Below, one piece after another: positions 1 to 9,966 of a DNA stretch of 64,000 nucleotides. The notes beneath the pieces were generated by a model. The model was not told where the DNA came from and ran no database searches. It worked only from the letters and a program-made list of their open reading frames with translations. How positions within the stretch are numbered: the stretch's first letter is position 1; each line of letters opens with the position of its first letter. A program made the translations under genes and the position numbers. The stretch comes from Leishmania infantum JPCM5 (lineage: Eukaryota > Euglenozoa > Kinetoplastea > Trypanosomatida > Trypanosomatidae), in the NCBI RefSeq assembly GCF_000002875.2, contig NC_009402.2, positions 511,644 to 575,643 on the forward strand, given 5' to 3'.

Positions 1-28
1 GCAGGATGTTGCCGTCGTTCGGTCCGCC

Positions 29-1312
29 ATGCAGAACCTCCAGTTCATTGTTTCACCTCTCCTGCTCCTTTCCTCTCCTCCGCTGGTGGCTGCATTGCCG
101 CCGCGCGCAGGCAGCACTGGCGCCAGCGCCGCTGTCCATCATGACACAGCGCGGCCGACATCGTACGAGGAGTGCAGTCGCTGGTATGCGACCCGGCCCA
201 TCCCGGCTGGCATGTTTCTCATGAGCCTTCCGACAGAGGCGGTGCTCTTCGCCAACCCGCCGCCGGCTACGGATCCGGTGCTTACGTTCTACATGCAAGT
301 GGAGGAGCTTGTGGGGCAGCTGGTGAGCGCCGTCGCGGACGTCACCGCGCCGCATCACGGCTACGCATCCTACCTGTGCGACAGCGTTGTGCCGAGTCGA
401 AATCTGCCGTTCCTCACCACAGCGGACGTGCGGCAGCTCTTCAGGACGACGACCGATGGATCGGCGGCGCAGTTACCCCAGGCTCCTGTTCACGCCGCTG
501 ATGTGGGCGCTGACGCCAGCGGAGCCGCTGAAAGCCCGGCGCTTTCACTCGTGTCCTTCTTCCACGAAGACATGGCTGGCGAGCCGCTCAGTGATTACCT
601 GCGCACGCGCCTCTCACGCCCCGAGTATGCGTGGTGGGTCAGCCTCGTCCTCTCCCACCGCGCCGGCACCACGAGTCTGCTGCCCATGATTGACAAGCTG
701 AACCACAGCCCTTTCCCGAACTGCTACTACACCATGGCCACGGAGGACACCATGTGCGGCATCGACGTCCTTGACAACCTCCTTGCTGGCGTACCAGGAG
801 AGCTGCTCTACCAGCCATACGTGCACGTCTTTGCGTTGCGCGATATCCCGGCTGGCGCAGAGTTAACCTTGTGCTACGCCTCGGCGTCCGATGGGGCGTA
901 CAAGCCTGCCGGTCGGCATCAGCCCGCACCTTCATCGTCCCTGCCTGCGAGGAAGAGGGGCGGCGCGCGTCGGCACGCCAGCGCTACACCTACAGCCGCA
1001 GAAGATGTGGAGGAGGTGATGCGTGCTCTATTCCCTCACTCCGACGTGGCCGCACTAATGGAAAGCGGTGGTGGCATCAGCAGCGGCGGCGCCGACGTCG
1101 ACCCTGTCTTCGCTTCTCAACTTCGGCGGCTGCAACACCCCGGGAGACAGGAGGTCGACACACCTGAGGGCAAGGCAAGCTGGCTGCTCCAGTGGGGCTT
1201 TGTGCCGCCGTGCGATGCCCTCTACAGCGCGCAGGACTTGCGCGAAATGGCGGCGCTGATCGCGGAGCGGCGCGTGGACATGCGATCGTCGTTGTTTCCG
1301 AGAGTCGAGTGA
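29..1312 (+). CDS. SET-domain protein lysine/histidine methyltransferase-like, probably 5'-partial
   Basis: The predicted protein resembles the SETD3/Rubisco-LSMT class of SET-domain methyltransferases, which use S-adenosylmethionine. The reading frame is open to the left edge of the window, so the ATG at 29 may not be the true start. Visible features are an N-terminal SET-like strand (PIPAGMFLMSLP, about residues 57-68), an insert carrying FFHEDM, a core with DKLNHS (about residues 222-227; the Asn-His pair belongs to the cofactor-binding motif), and ELTLCYAS near residues 278-285 with the tyrosine expected at the SET active site. The C-terminus holds LLQWGFVPP, like the start of the substrate-binding domain in this family, but is short. 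The substrate cannot be told from sequence. The hydrophobic stretch right after ATG29 could mimic a signal peptide, but may be internal if translation starts upstream. The family call is fairly secure; the start and target are not. Confidence 0.75.
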   Translation: MQNLQFIVSPLLLLSSPPLVAALPPRAGSTGASAAVHHDTARPTSYEECSRWYATRPIPAGMFLMSLPTEAVLFANPPPATDPVLTFYMQVEELVGQLVSAVADVTAPHHGYASYLCDSVVPSRNLPFLTTADVRQLFRTTTDGSAAQLPQAPVHAADVGADASGAAESPALSLVSFFHEDMAGEPLSDYLRTRLSRPEYAWWVSLVLSHRAGTTSLLPMIDKLNHSPFPNCYYTMATEDTMCGIDVLDNLLAGVPGELLYQPYVHVFALRDIPAGAELTLCYASASDGAYKPAGRHQPAPSSSLPARKRGGARRHASATPTAAEDVEEVMRALFPHSDVAALMESGGGISSGGADVDPVFASQLRRLQHPGRQEVDTPEGKASWLLQWGFVPPCDALYSAQDLREMAALIAERRVDMRSSLFPRVE

Positions 1313-3135
1313 GTCAGGGACGGTCGCCGCCATCAAAGGGTGGTGGTGATGGTGGCTCTTCTGCCGTGGGTGTTTGCGCACTTTCGGGCACCTCCCGTGC
1401 TCCCTCCCTTCCCCCCTCCCCCAGCACACACAGCCAGTGGTGCTCATGTCTGTGCTTGCCCATGTGCACGGTATCGCAGGAGGCCCCGAGGGGCTTTAGC
1501 GTCTTCTTTGTTTTGGTATGCTCGTCTCGGTGGGGAAGTTGGGGGAGAGGGGGGCCATCATGGGCAGAGCATGTGCTCCTCCCTCCCCCATTTCGCCTCT
1601 CGGCATCTTCACACTACACACAAGCACCGCCTAACACCCAAGCAAGCAATTTATGAGCTCTCCTCAACGCGGAGGACGGAAAGCAAAGTCTTATAGGGAG
1701 GGGCACGTTAGCGCCCGTATCTGCTTTCGGCATCAACCCTTCTACCGCTGCTGCTCCCCGCCCGCACCACACCAACACGTACGTGCACACGCTGCCATCT
1801 GGGCGGCTAGCAGGTGCACACTGTTCAGCAACACCATCCGATCCCTTCCCTTCCCCTCATCACACCACAAAAGCAGCTACATCGGCGAGAGTGTCTCTCT
1901 CTGTGTTTGCGTGCCTGCGCGTATGGCCCGTATATGTACATCTTCGCCCCCCCTTCTCATCTCTCTTTCTACCTCTCTGCATGAAATCACGACCCGCCCC
2001 CTACTCCCCCCCAGCTCACACGGCACTCAAGCACGCCTCACCGCACACATATCTTCATGAGCGCTTGCACTGCCTATCCTTGTGCACGGTCGTCATGTGC
2101 GTCTTGTGTGCCATAGACGCCTTCCTATCGCGCGCACGTGTGCGCTCGAGTCGGCGGACTGGGAAGGTAAAGCACCGCGAGCATCGACTGTTGCTGTAGT
2201 GGCGCCGCCCTCATCCTTACGTTCTGTGTTTCTGCTGTACGATTCGTTTTCGCCTCTGCCTTCCTGTGAAAATTCTTTTCGTTGTTTCGTGTCGCACTGC
2301 ATGCGAACGCCGGCGCTACGGAGCGAGTGGTGAGCGTCTGTGTGCGTCTCGGGCGTGGACTCGTTTGCGCTTGCATTGCTTGCCTGCGCACTCCATAATA
2401 ATGGCACGAGTAATAAGGAGCACGTTGCCCAAGGTGCGCAGTTAAAGCGACATGACAGACAGCTGTAATGAAGGTGCGCGTGCATAACACTACTAAACAC
2501 ATGCAGACACTTTCGTGCACGTAGACACGTGCCACGCGAACCGCCCTTATCCCTACAAACATCGCCGCCCTTTCTTCTCTCTCTCGCATCGTCTTCCTGA
2601 ACACCTCTCTCTGCCCCTTTTATGCGCCTTCTGCTGCCCACTGCGATCATCATCCGTCAGCCCGCCGCATTCTGTGTGCGCGCGCGTGTGTGCCACTCCG
2701 ATAGTGTAAACGAAGAAAAAGGAGAGTCTCGCGCACAAGAGAGCGAAGGGACAAGGGAGGAGAGGAGTGTGGCACGACTGGGTGGTCGGTTCCAGTCCCC
2801 CCTCCCCCCACCTGCTTAACATGTGCGGCCAACCCACACAGCGTGTGACACGTGCACCTAAGCACACCCACACACACATGTACCTCCTCGTTGATCCATC
2901 TTTCAATCGCTCACTGCCGCTACTCGCATCCTGCTCCAATCTCCCTGCTTCATCCCTATCTCACTCTCCATTTCTCTCTTTGCCCCTCCCTCTGTGCCTC
3001 CATCACCATCCCTAATCTCGTCACTGCTGTGCTGCGCACACCCACACACGCTTTTCGATACAGTCTCCTGAGCACGCTAGTTGCACCTACAGAAACACAT
3101 AACTTTTCTCTTTTTTTCTTTGGGTCGTGATCGCC
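1313..3135. other. Spacer between SET gene and PIH1 gene
   Basis: This 1.8 kb stretch holds no convincing gene. It is pyrimidine-rich with short (CA)n runs and should contain the 3' UTR of the SET gene, a polyadenylation region and the 5' UTR of the next gene. Short open frames on both strands have no recognisable domain. Confidence 0.7.
2932..3063 (+). promoter_or_regulatory. Predicted polypyrimidine tract and spliced-leader acceptor for the PIH1 gene
   Basis: A C/T-rich, AG-free tract (about 2932-3050) is followed by the first AG at 3062-3063. In trypanosomatids the spliced leader is usually added at the first AG after such a tract. This would give a 5' UTR of about 73 nt before ATG 3136. 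A second AG lies at 3091-3092. Confidence 0.45.
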
Positions 3136-5439
3136 ATGCCACTCGAGCATATCAACCTAACCCGCGACCGCCTCAACTCCGCTGCTGCTGCTGCCTCGTC
3201 AGGGCGCGGCGGCGGCAGCGGTGAGGCGGCCGCACGGCAGGGTGGCGAGAAGTTTACCGCGACCCCGGAGGAGATGCGTGTGATCCAGGAGAAGATGAAG
3301 GATCCCGTCTTTGCGGAGCTCATGCATGAATACATGAAGTCATTGGAGGACCCCGAAACGCGACGCGAGGAGGAGGCGTACCTAGAGCAGGCCGAACGGG
3401 AGGCGCGAGAGGGTGGCGACTTCAGCTTCGAGTTTGTTTTTCCGCGTGCCGCGTTTGTATTGGAGCTGCTGGAGCCGTCGAACACGGCTGTGTCGGCGGC
3501 GGAGCTTAAGGGGCTGGGCCTTGACGCGTCCGCCGCAACACGGACCGCGTTGAAAAGCAGCGGTGTCCGCTGTTTTTTGAACATCTGCTCAAGCGAAAAG
3601 GTAAAGACTTTCACCGAGCACACCACAGGAGATGCCAGGGGGAGCAACTGGGAGGTGCCAGTGTCCGTGTCGCAGCGGCGCGTGGAGGCGTATCAGCCAG
3701 TGAAGTCCAGCCCAACCGCATCGATCCCGGCCGAGTACGCAGCGGCGTGCAGCATTGCTTCTGCGTCATCGTCTTCTCCATCGGTGTGCGTCGTGCGCGA
3801 TGTCGTGTTCCACCCCTCAACGCTCGCCCTGGCAGAGCGTAGCACGCGCTTCATGTGCTTCTTGACGGAGATCGCTGTCGAGCACATCAACAGCGGCTAT
3901 GGGGAGTCGAACGGCTTCCAGTTCCGCCGCCTGCCTAGCAGCATCGTCTCCATTGGCACCCCGCTGAATCAAACAATTCGATCCTCGTCGCGGGCGGGCG
4001 GGTCGCCGTTCGACGTGGACCCGCGTGCTCCGGTGCTTACAAGGCCAACGAAGAGCTGGCCGATCGTCAAGGACAGCGACTGCAGCCGAAGCGCTGCGTC
4101 ACCACCCCCTAGCACCACCTCTGCCAAGGTGCCGACGTCGTCGGGCACTCAAGGCGCGAAAACGCCGCAATGCGTCGTGAGCGAGGCCGCTGCTGTCTCT
4201 GCACCCTCGCCGAGAACTTCGACGCTGCCGCCGTACACAGTAACGCACCGCGGCTCCGTCGATCTCACAGATGCATGGCAGTGGAGGGTTTCGGATAAGC
4301 GCGTCGGGGTGCCCGAGGAGCTGATCGTGAAGATGACGTTTGCCGGGGTGCGACGAGCTGCAATGCTGGATATCGCTATCACGCCAGACGGCCAGGCAGT
4401 GCGCATCGACCCCACTGAGGGCCAGAGCCGCTATGAGGGGCTGCTTGTGCTGCCCTTCACGGTGGAGGAGGCGCCCCTGAAAGCCCAGTTCGACTGCTCG
4501 CGCGGCGTGCTTACGTTGACGCTGAAGGTGGTGCCGCCCCCGCTCCCAGATGGCGCGCCGAGCGCGGAGCAGCTGCGCAAGACACTCCAGGGCGAGGCGG
4601 GCGACGCGGTGGACGAGGGTATCGGTGAGGGCTCACAGCACGCAACCGAAAGTCAACCGACTCAGCCGCAGTCGCCTCCTGCCGCGCCAAGTCCTCTGGC
4701 TACTGCGGCGGAGGCGGAGGCGGAGGCGGAGGCGGAGGCGCTGGCCGAAGAGGCAGCTGTATCACCCGCATCAGTCACGCGTGCTGAGTCGCCAACGAAG
4801 GCTCCCGCGGAGCCGCCGGTGCCGACCCCTGCAGCACTGACCTCGAGCGGCCCTGAATTGGCGCACATCGGCGACCAGTATCGTGTGGCCGAGATGATGG
4901 CGCAAGTGCGGGCCGCGCGAGAGGCGCGGGGGGTAGCGACTGCTGCCGTGACAGCCACAGATGACGCCGATATCGCAAAGGCTGATACCTCCGCACCCGC
5001 CCCTGCGTCTGCGCCTACAGATAGTGGCAGCGAGAATTCTGCCCAGAAAATGCAGCACGCGCCTGTCGGTGCTGCGGGGGGCAGCGCCACGTTAGAGATC
5101 GCTGCTGCGCAAGAGACGTCACAGGAAGCGATTCCGTTTATTTGCAAAGGACCTGCGAAGACGGCGGCCCTGCCGGCCGCCGCCGACGTCGGCGACGACA
5201 TGGAGACTCTGCGCGCACGTCAGCAGGCCTGGGTGGCCATGATAGAGGCGGAGATGCAAGTGGCGAAGGCGCGCGAGGAGGCTGAGGCTGCCCAAGCGGC
5301 GCAGGAGACAGCGGCGCAGGCAGCGAAAGCCCGTCGTAAGATTGCAGCGGAAAAGGAGCTGGAGCGACTGGCCCACGTTGCCAAGGCGAAGCGGGACTCG
5401 CTACCTTTGTCGAACAAGTACATCTTTTCTATCGACTAA
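3136..5439 (+). CDS. PIH1 domain protein, Kintoun/PF13-like axonemal dynein assembly factor
   Basis: PIH1 proteins of the Kintoun (DNAAF2/PF13) type act with HSP90/HSP70 in the cytoplasm to pre-assemble axonemal dyneins, which fits a flagellated protist. I start at the ATG at 3136; the codon at 3127 is GTG. The 767-residue product has a short N-terminal helical segment, a PIH1 domain at about residues 90-265 (including a GVRCFLNIC block and a long FMCFLTEIAVEHIN helix), and a CS/p23-like beta domain at about 365-465 ending in GVLTLTLKVV. A low-complexity linker follows, with a Glu-Ala run near 525-540 encoded by a hexanucleotide repeat (about 4706-4740). An alanine/arginine-rich predicted coiled coil occupies about residues 685-755. 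Human DNAAF2 is of similar size with the same domain order. The alternative is another PIH1-family R2TP adaptor, but the CS-like second domain and length favour Kintoun. Confidence 0.8.
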   Translation: MPLEHINLTRDRLNSAAAAASSGRGGGSGEAAARQGGEKFTATPEEMRVIQEKMKDPVFAELMHEYMKSLEDPETRREEEAYLEQAEREAREGGDFSFEFVFPRAAFVLELLEPSNTAVSAAELKGLGLDASAATRTALKSSGVRCFLNICSSEKVKTFTEHTTGDARGSNWEVPVSVSQRRVEAYQPVKSSPTASIPAEYAAACSIASASSSSPSVCVVRDVVFHPSTLALAERSTRFMCFLTEIAVEHINSGYGESNGFQFRRLPSSIVSIGTPLNQTIRSSSRAGGSPFDVDPRAPVLTRPTKSWPIVKDSDCSRSAASPPPSTTSAKVPTSSGTQGAKTPQCVVSEAAAVSAPSPRTSTLPPYTVTHRGSVDLTDAWQWRVSDKRVGVPEELIVKMTFAGVRRAAMLDIAITPDGQAVRIDPTEGQSRYEGLLVLPFTVEEAPLKAQFDCSRGVLTLTLKVVPPPLPDGAPSAEQLRKTLQGEAGDAVDEGIGEGSQHATESQPTQPQSPPAAPSPLATAAEAEAEAEAEALAEEAAVSPASVTRAESPTKAPAEPPVPTPAALTSSGPELAHIGDQYRVAEMMAQVRAAREARGVATAAVTATDDADIAKADTSAPAPASAPTDSGSENSAQKMQHAPVGAAGGSATLEIAAAQETSQEAIPFICKGPAKTAALPAAADVGDDMETLRARQQAWVAMIEAEMQVAKAREEAEAAQAAQETAAQAAKARRKIAAEKELERLAHVAKAKRDSLPLSNKYIFSID

Positions 5440-7572
5440 GGGATATCTGCATGTGATGGTGGTGGGACGGCGAAACGAGGAGAGCGCTTGCGCGTTCGGC
5501 CCTCCCTTCCCACCCTTCCTCTTGCGTCTGTCTCCACCCTTCTGTCAGCCGCCTGCGCCTTCTATTCTTATCGGGTGTCTGTGCCAATGCTTCGGTGTGC
5601 TGCATGATGTATATTTGCCTCCCCGTGTGTCGGAAGCCCTGGACCGGGGGAGGGGAGGAAGGAGGGTCGTCGAGGGGCGAAGGCGTACACATTTCGTTAC
5701 GTTCCTCGTCACGATCTCTGCACCTCTTCCCCTCCCTGCACACACACTCTTTCGTCTGCACACGACATCCTCCGCACAGGGTGAGAGGAGGGATGGGATG
5801 GGAGGCGGCGGTACCTCCGTTGTCGTTCGGCGAAGGTACCGCCGCAATTCCCCCCCTACTCGCGGCCCTTGCTCACACAACGGATACCGAACACGGAACA
5901 CAGATGGAACACACACACACAGAAAAGAACGCTGCCGCGAACCGGCCACGTCCACCGCCCCCCACTCCTCTCCACCTCGCTGGCTCGATGTGCGGATGCG
6001 TTTCGTTTGTTTGTTGTTGTGACCGCGCCGATACGGCGGGCGCTCATGTGATCCCCTGCCCCCTTTTCGACTTGTCAGCCGGGTCTGCGCCAAGGAGTCG
6101 AGTAAGTAATGGGAGGGTTAAACTCCATCTCACACATCGGCGCACAAAAACACAGTGAGGCACACAGAGATGGCAGCCCCTCCCCGCAGAAGGCGTGTGC
6201 CGTGCTCTGCAGCTTCGTCTCTACATCGCTTCCTTATGCGCCCACACTTCAACTGCTTGATTCTCCTACTCCTCTATCTCGATGGTGCTTCAGCGCATGC
6301 CATCGTCACGTGAGGTGGGTGCAGCACACACCTATATATATATATATACATACACGCCCATATACATACAGAAGCAAGCACGAAGCGGCGAGCAACACGC
6401 GCCTGCTGCCACCTCTTCCACCGCGACACGCATAAGCAGCGATTTTGGTATACGCTTCGTTTCTTTGCTGCTCTCTGTGGCGCTCCAGTGCGCATCTGCA
6501 AGGGAGACGAAGGAGCGCGCTTCAACGCGGAGATAGCGACACAAAAAGGTGTGGTGAGAGATCGACGTCGCTCACTGCGCCGTTGCAGCGTGGCTGCGAC
6601 CGCTGGAGGTTTCTGTGCATAGAAGAGACGAGGTGGTGGCACTCGAAAAGATACAGGAGAACATCTCGAAGGCAGAGCGCAATAACCGCTGCAGCAACAC
6701 CGTTGCATTGACGCTCGCGCCTTACAGAGGCCCAGAGAAGAGAAGGGCGAGGATACTCGGTATTTTTCCTGTCCGCCTCTGAATCTGCAGTCGCCCTCCT
6801 CCCCATTTCTCCCGTCCTCTTCCTCGCTCTCCCTCTCCGTCACCGTCTCCCACGCCGCTCACTGTATCATTACGCTGCATAGATAACACCACGGCAGAGA
6901 CTTGTGGGCTTCTCTTTCTTTTCTTTTGTGTGCTTCTACTCTGCTGACGCGCCATCTGCTTGGCCACAGCACCGTGCTCTTCTTCCTTCTTTCGCCCCCT
7001 CCCCCCTCCCCCCACTCCCTACTCCCCACTCCCACCCCTGTCCTCCTTCGCCACCTTTTTTTTTTGCTTGTCGTAACTAGCTCACCGCTTCCACTCGCCT
7101 CGTCCGTGCGTGAGTGTGTGCGTGTGGAGGTCGTCATCGTCCGCGAGAGCCGCGTTCTTTTTGTGTTCCGTTGTCGTGTGCTTTCCTATGGTTGATTGGT
7201 TTAGTTGGTTGCCCGCCTAGTACGCCATCTCACTGCTGCTGCTGCTCGCTTCGTCTTATTTTGTGTTGATATAGTTTTCGATTCCCTGCGTGCAAGCCTC
7301 AGCACACATACACACACACACACTCACACGCAGAGCGCACAGAAAAAAGAGCATACACACGCATCCGTCGCACATAGGTGAGCAGCCCCCCTAGCTCTTT
7401 CCTGCTCTGCTCTTATTTATATGTTTGCCTCCTGGTCAGCAGCATATCAAAGGTCAGTGAACACGACGCGGAGGCGACTTTGTGCGAGCGCTCGCTCGCC
7501 CTCTCGTGCGCGTGTCCGAAGAGAAGGAATCGAACCCACCGACCACGCAAGAGACGACTCGCTTAGACTAGA
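5440..7572. other. Spacer between PIH1 gene and TRF gene
   Basis: This 2.1 kb stretch holds no convincing gene. It contains a (TA)8 run at 6333-6348, a (CA)n run near 7310-7330, C/T-rich tracts, and small upstream reading frames near the TRF start (described separately). Confidence 0.7.
6969..7080 (+). promoter_or_regulatory. Predicted polypyrimidine tract and spliced-leader acceptor for TRF
   Basis: A dense C/T tract runs AG-free from 6969 to 7078, ending in a T10 run, with the first AG at 7079-7080. The resulting 5' UTR would be about 490 nt and would contain upstream ATGs. Later AGs (for example 7438-7439) are alternatives giving a shorter leader. Confidence 0.45.
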
Positions 7573-9966
7573 ATGCCTGCTACAAGCCCATCCTCTGCTG
7601 CTGCCACGCCGGCAAGCGGCGGCAGGACCAGTGCGGCGGACCGACCGCAGCGAGAGCCGCAACACGGTCTCGGTGCCGGCTCCGCCATGACTATCGCCAG
7701 AGGTGACGACAGCGGCAGCGGTGACAGACTATTAACGGATGCTAAGCACGACGTGCAATACTTCGATGTGTTTCATCCAATCCTTCTGAGTCACGTGCGC
7801 CGTGCCAACAGTGACGGTGTGTTGGCGCTTCTGTCGCTGCCAAGTATTGCGGAGAGCGACGTTTTCTGGCGCACGTGCACGTATCGTGAGGGGCTGGTGG
7901 CTGCCGTGCTGATCCACGTCATGGAGCACACGGGGCAGCTGACTGTCCCGGCAAGCCCACCCACGTTGTCGACGCCCGCATATGAAGCTGCTAGCCCTCC
8001 TGGCATACTTGTGAATTCTCAAGAGCGAGCTGACGACTCTCCAGCTTGCTCACCGGAGCCGACCCCGCAAACGAGGAGGCAGCCGTCGCTGCCATCACCC
8101 TCACCTCACTCCTCTCCAGCGCCATCAGTCCCGTCTGACGCCATCATTGTGGCCGACGATGGGCTCTCGCCGGCGTCTCACTCGCCTCGCATTACTCCCC
8201 TCACCGTGGATGACCTTCACGTGCTGCTGCATCTCTGCTCACGCGAAGGAGCCGAGGCTGAGGCATCATGCGGAGGGCGCCAGAGTGTCTCTTCACCGCA
8301 GGGGCGCAAGGGCGCAGACAGCGCAGAGAGGCCCTGCGTTCTCGATCGACGCCACCCGCCCGCGCTTGCCTCGCTCCTGCAGGCAGGCAAGGCGCTACGG
8401 CAGCAGCGCAGCAGCAGCAGCAGCAACACATCGACAACAGGCGCAGGCACTTCCAGCCGGCGTCGACGAGCTGGGGCCCTGCAGAAAGCGGCGGCAGCTA
8501 CGGATCTGGAGCTGTACATACAAAGCGTCATGCGTCGATTGGAGGCCATGAAAGGTGCGCAGACGCAGTTGGGGGCGCACAACCTTGACGCCCCTGCGGT
8601 GACAACGCGCAAACGACCTCGATCGAGCAACGCACCGACAACCTCGTCGGCCAGTGCCAGCAGTGGGGGCAATAGGACTGGCATTCCAACTTCGTCCGGC
8701 CCTGATTCTTTTTGCGGCATGCGTGGAGAGGTGATGGCGACCGCTCCCACGGATGCAGTGGACCTCGCGGCTCTTGCGGCGGTGCTGCAGGAGCACTGCC
8801 ATGACATGGTTTACGTGAACCCACTCAGTGAGCGCCTCGCTGCGCCAGCTGCAGTGGAGGAGAGCACAGACAGCACCACCACAACGGCCACCACCATTAT
8901 GGGCATATCTAGTAGCAACAGCAATGGCAGTCTGACGAACGCCGCACATGCAGCTGGCACCACCACCGCGCACGCCACTGCTGGGGTGGCGGTAGAGAGG
9001 ACATCCATGGCTGACCTGGTGGATGCTGCTCCGGAGGCAGTTTCCGAAAGCGCAGAGGGCGCCGACGCGGATGCTGCCGAGTACATCGACGCGCAGGATT
9101 TGTCTGGCGGGCTCGACGCCGTGGCACTGCTGCGCCGCATTCCTGCCATCAGCGCAACGCGCTGGGCGCTGCCGAGCGGTGCGCGTAGCGCCAGCAACAG
9201 CGGTGCCGATGAAACTGGCGCTGCAGCACAGCGCCTTCTTTCGGCCACGGCGACCACAGCAATGGCGCGGACGGGCGGCGCGTCTGTTTCTGCCTCCTCA
9301 CTGTCGCTGTCGAGGCCACTGACGTGCTCCTCGATTCCTACGACGGCGGCGGTGCCGCCAGCGCGCGACAATGAAGAGGAGGAGCGCGTCTCTGCAGCCA
9401 TTCGCGCATTTGACGCCTTCACCACTGCGCTCGAGCAATCGGCCGCCACCACAGCCGGTGTGTCCGCGGGCCCGCCGCAGTCCTCCCTGGCGCTATCTGC
9501 GCCGTCGTCGTCGTCCACTGGGAACCTCAGCAGCCGCCGCGCTGCCGCGCGTCACGCGGCGTCCGGTGCCCTTCACCCGCGGCCCCCGGTGCCACCGCCG
9601 TCTTCGACCTCTAAAGTTCGGCGCCGACACAAGTTCAGCCCTCAAGAAGACGCCGCCATTCTTCACGGAGTCGCGCGCTTTGGGCAGGTGAGCGGCTCCT
9701 TCCAGTACATCTTGCACGCCTACCGAAGCGTGTGGCGGGCCGGCAGAACAGCGCTGCACCTGTACGACCACTGGCGTGGTGCATTGCGTCGGCGCGCTGT
9801 TGCGGCTGCCAGTGACGAGGCGACAAGCCACGCAGACAGAAACGCTTTCAACGAAGCGCTTGATGACAGGGATGATGCAGAGCGCGCGTCCCCCATCTAC
9901 CCTGCAACGCCGGACTGCAGGCAGGACCTGAGCTCGGACATCGAAGACTTCTCTGATGATTCGTGA
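7573..9966 (+). CDS. TRF: TRF-like telomere repeat-binding protein with C-terminal Myb (telobox) domain
   Basis: Most of this 797-residue protein is Ser/Ala/Thr-rich low-complexity sequence. The diagnostic part is a single C-terminal Myb-like domain at about residues 681-741. It has KFSPQEDAAILHGVARFG in place of the first helix, then SFQYILHAY, then a third helix with LHLYDHWRGALRR, which corresponds to the telobox LKDKWR of TRF1/TRF2. TRF proteins bind double-stranded TTAGGG repeats and protect telomeres. The N-terminal region at about residues 45-120 is more ordered, helical and hydrophobic, and could be the dimerisation (TRFH-like) region; this is inference. The length and C-terminal single Myb match my memory of Leishmania TRF (about 80 kDa). 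Neighbouring a mitochondrial carrier gene also fits remembered trypanosome synteny. A CAG-type codon run (about 8398-8425) encodes Gln/Ser residues. Confidence 0.8.
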   Translation: MPATSPSSAAATPASGGRTSAADRPQREPQHGLGAGSAMTIARGDDSGSGDRLLTDAKHDVQYFDVFHPILLSHVRRANSDGVLALLSLPSIAESDVFWRTCTYREGLVAAVLIHVMEHTGQLTVPASPPTLSTPAYEAASPPGILVNSQERADDSPACSPEPTPQTRRQPSLPSPSPHSSPAPSVPSDAIIVADDGLSPASHSPRITPLTVDDLHVLLHLCSREGAEAEASCGGRQSVSSPQGRKGADSAERPCVLDRRHPPALASLLQAGKALRQQRSSSSSNTSTTGAGTSSRRRRAGALQKAAAATDLELYIQSVMRRLEAMKGAQTQLGAHNLDAPAVTTRKRPRSSNAPTTSSASASSGGNRTGIPTSSGPDSFCGMRGEVMATAPTDAVDLAALAAVLQEHCHDMVYVNPLSERLAAPAAVEESTDSTTTTATTIMGISSSNSNGSLTNAAHAAGTTTAHATAGVAVERTSMADLVDAAPEAVSESAEGADADAAEYIDAQDLSGGLDAVALLRRIPAISATRWALPSGARSASNSGADETGAAAQRLLSATATTAMARTGGASVSASSLSLSRPLTCSSIPTTAAVPPARDNEEEERVSAAIRAFDAFTTALEQSAATTAGVSAGPPQSSLALSAPSSSSTGNLSSRRAAARHAASGALHPRPPVPPPSSTSKVRRRHKFSPQEDAAILHGVARFGQVSGSFQYILHAYRSVWRAGRTALHLYDHWRGALRRRAVAAASDEATSHADRNAFNEALDDRDDAERASPIYPATPDCRQDLSSDIEDFSDDS

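Noticed and set aside
7526..7536. Perfect tRNA B-box-like sequence (GGTTCGATTCC) on the minus strand just upstream of TRF
   Set aside because: No matching acceptor stem, A box or cloverleaf could be found on either side, and the T-stem has a mismatch.
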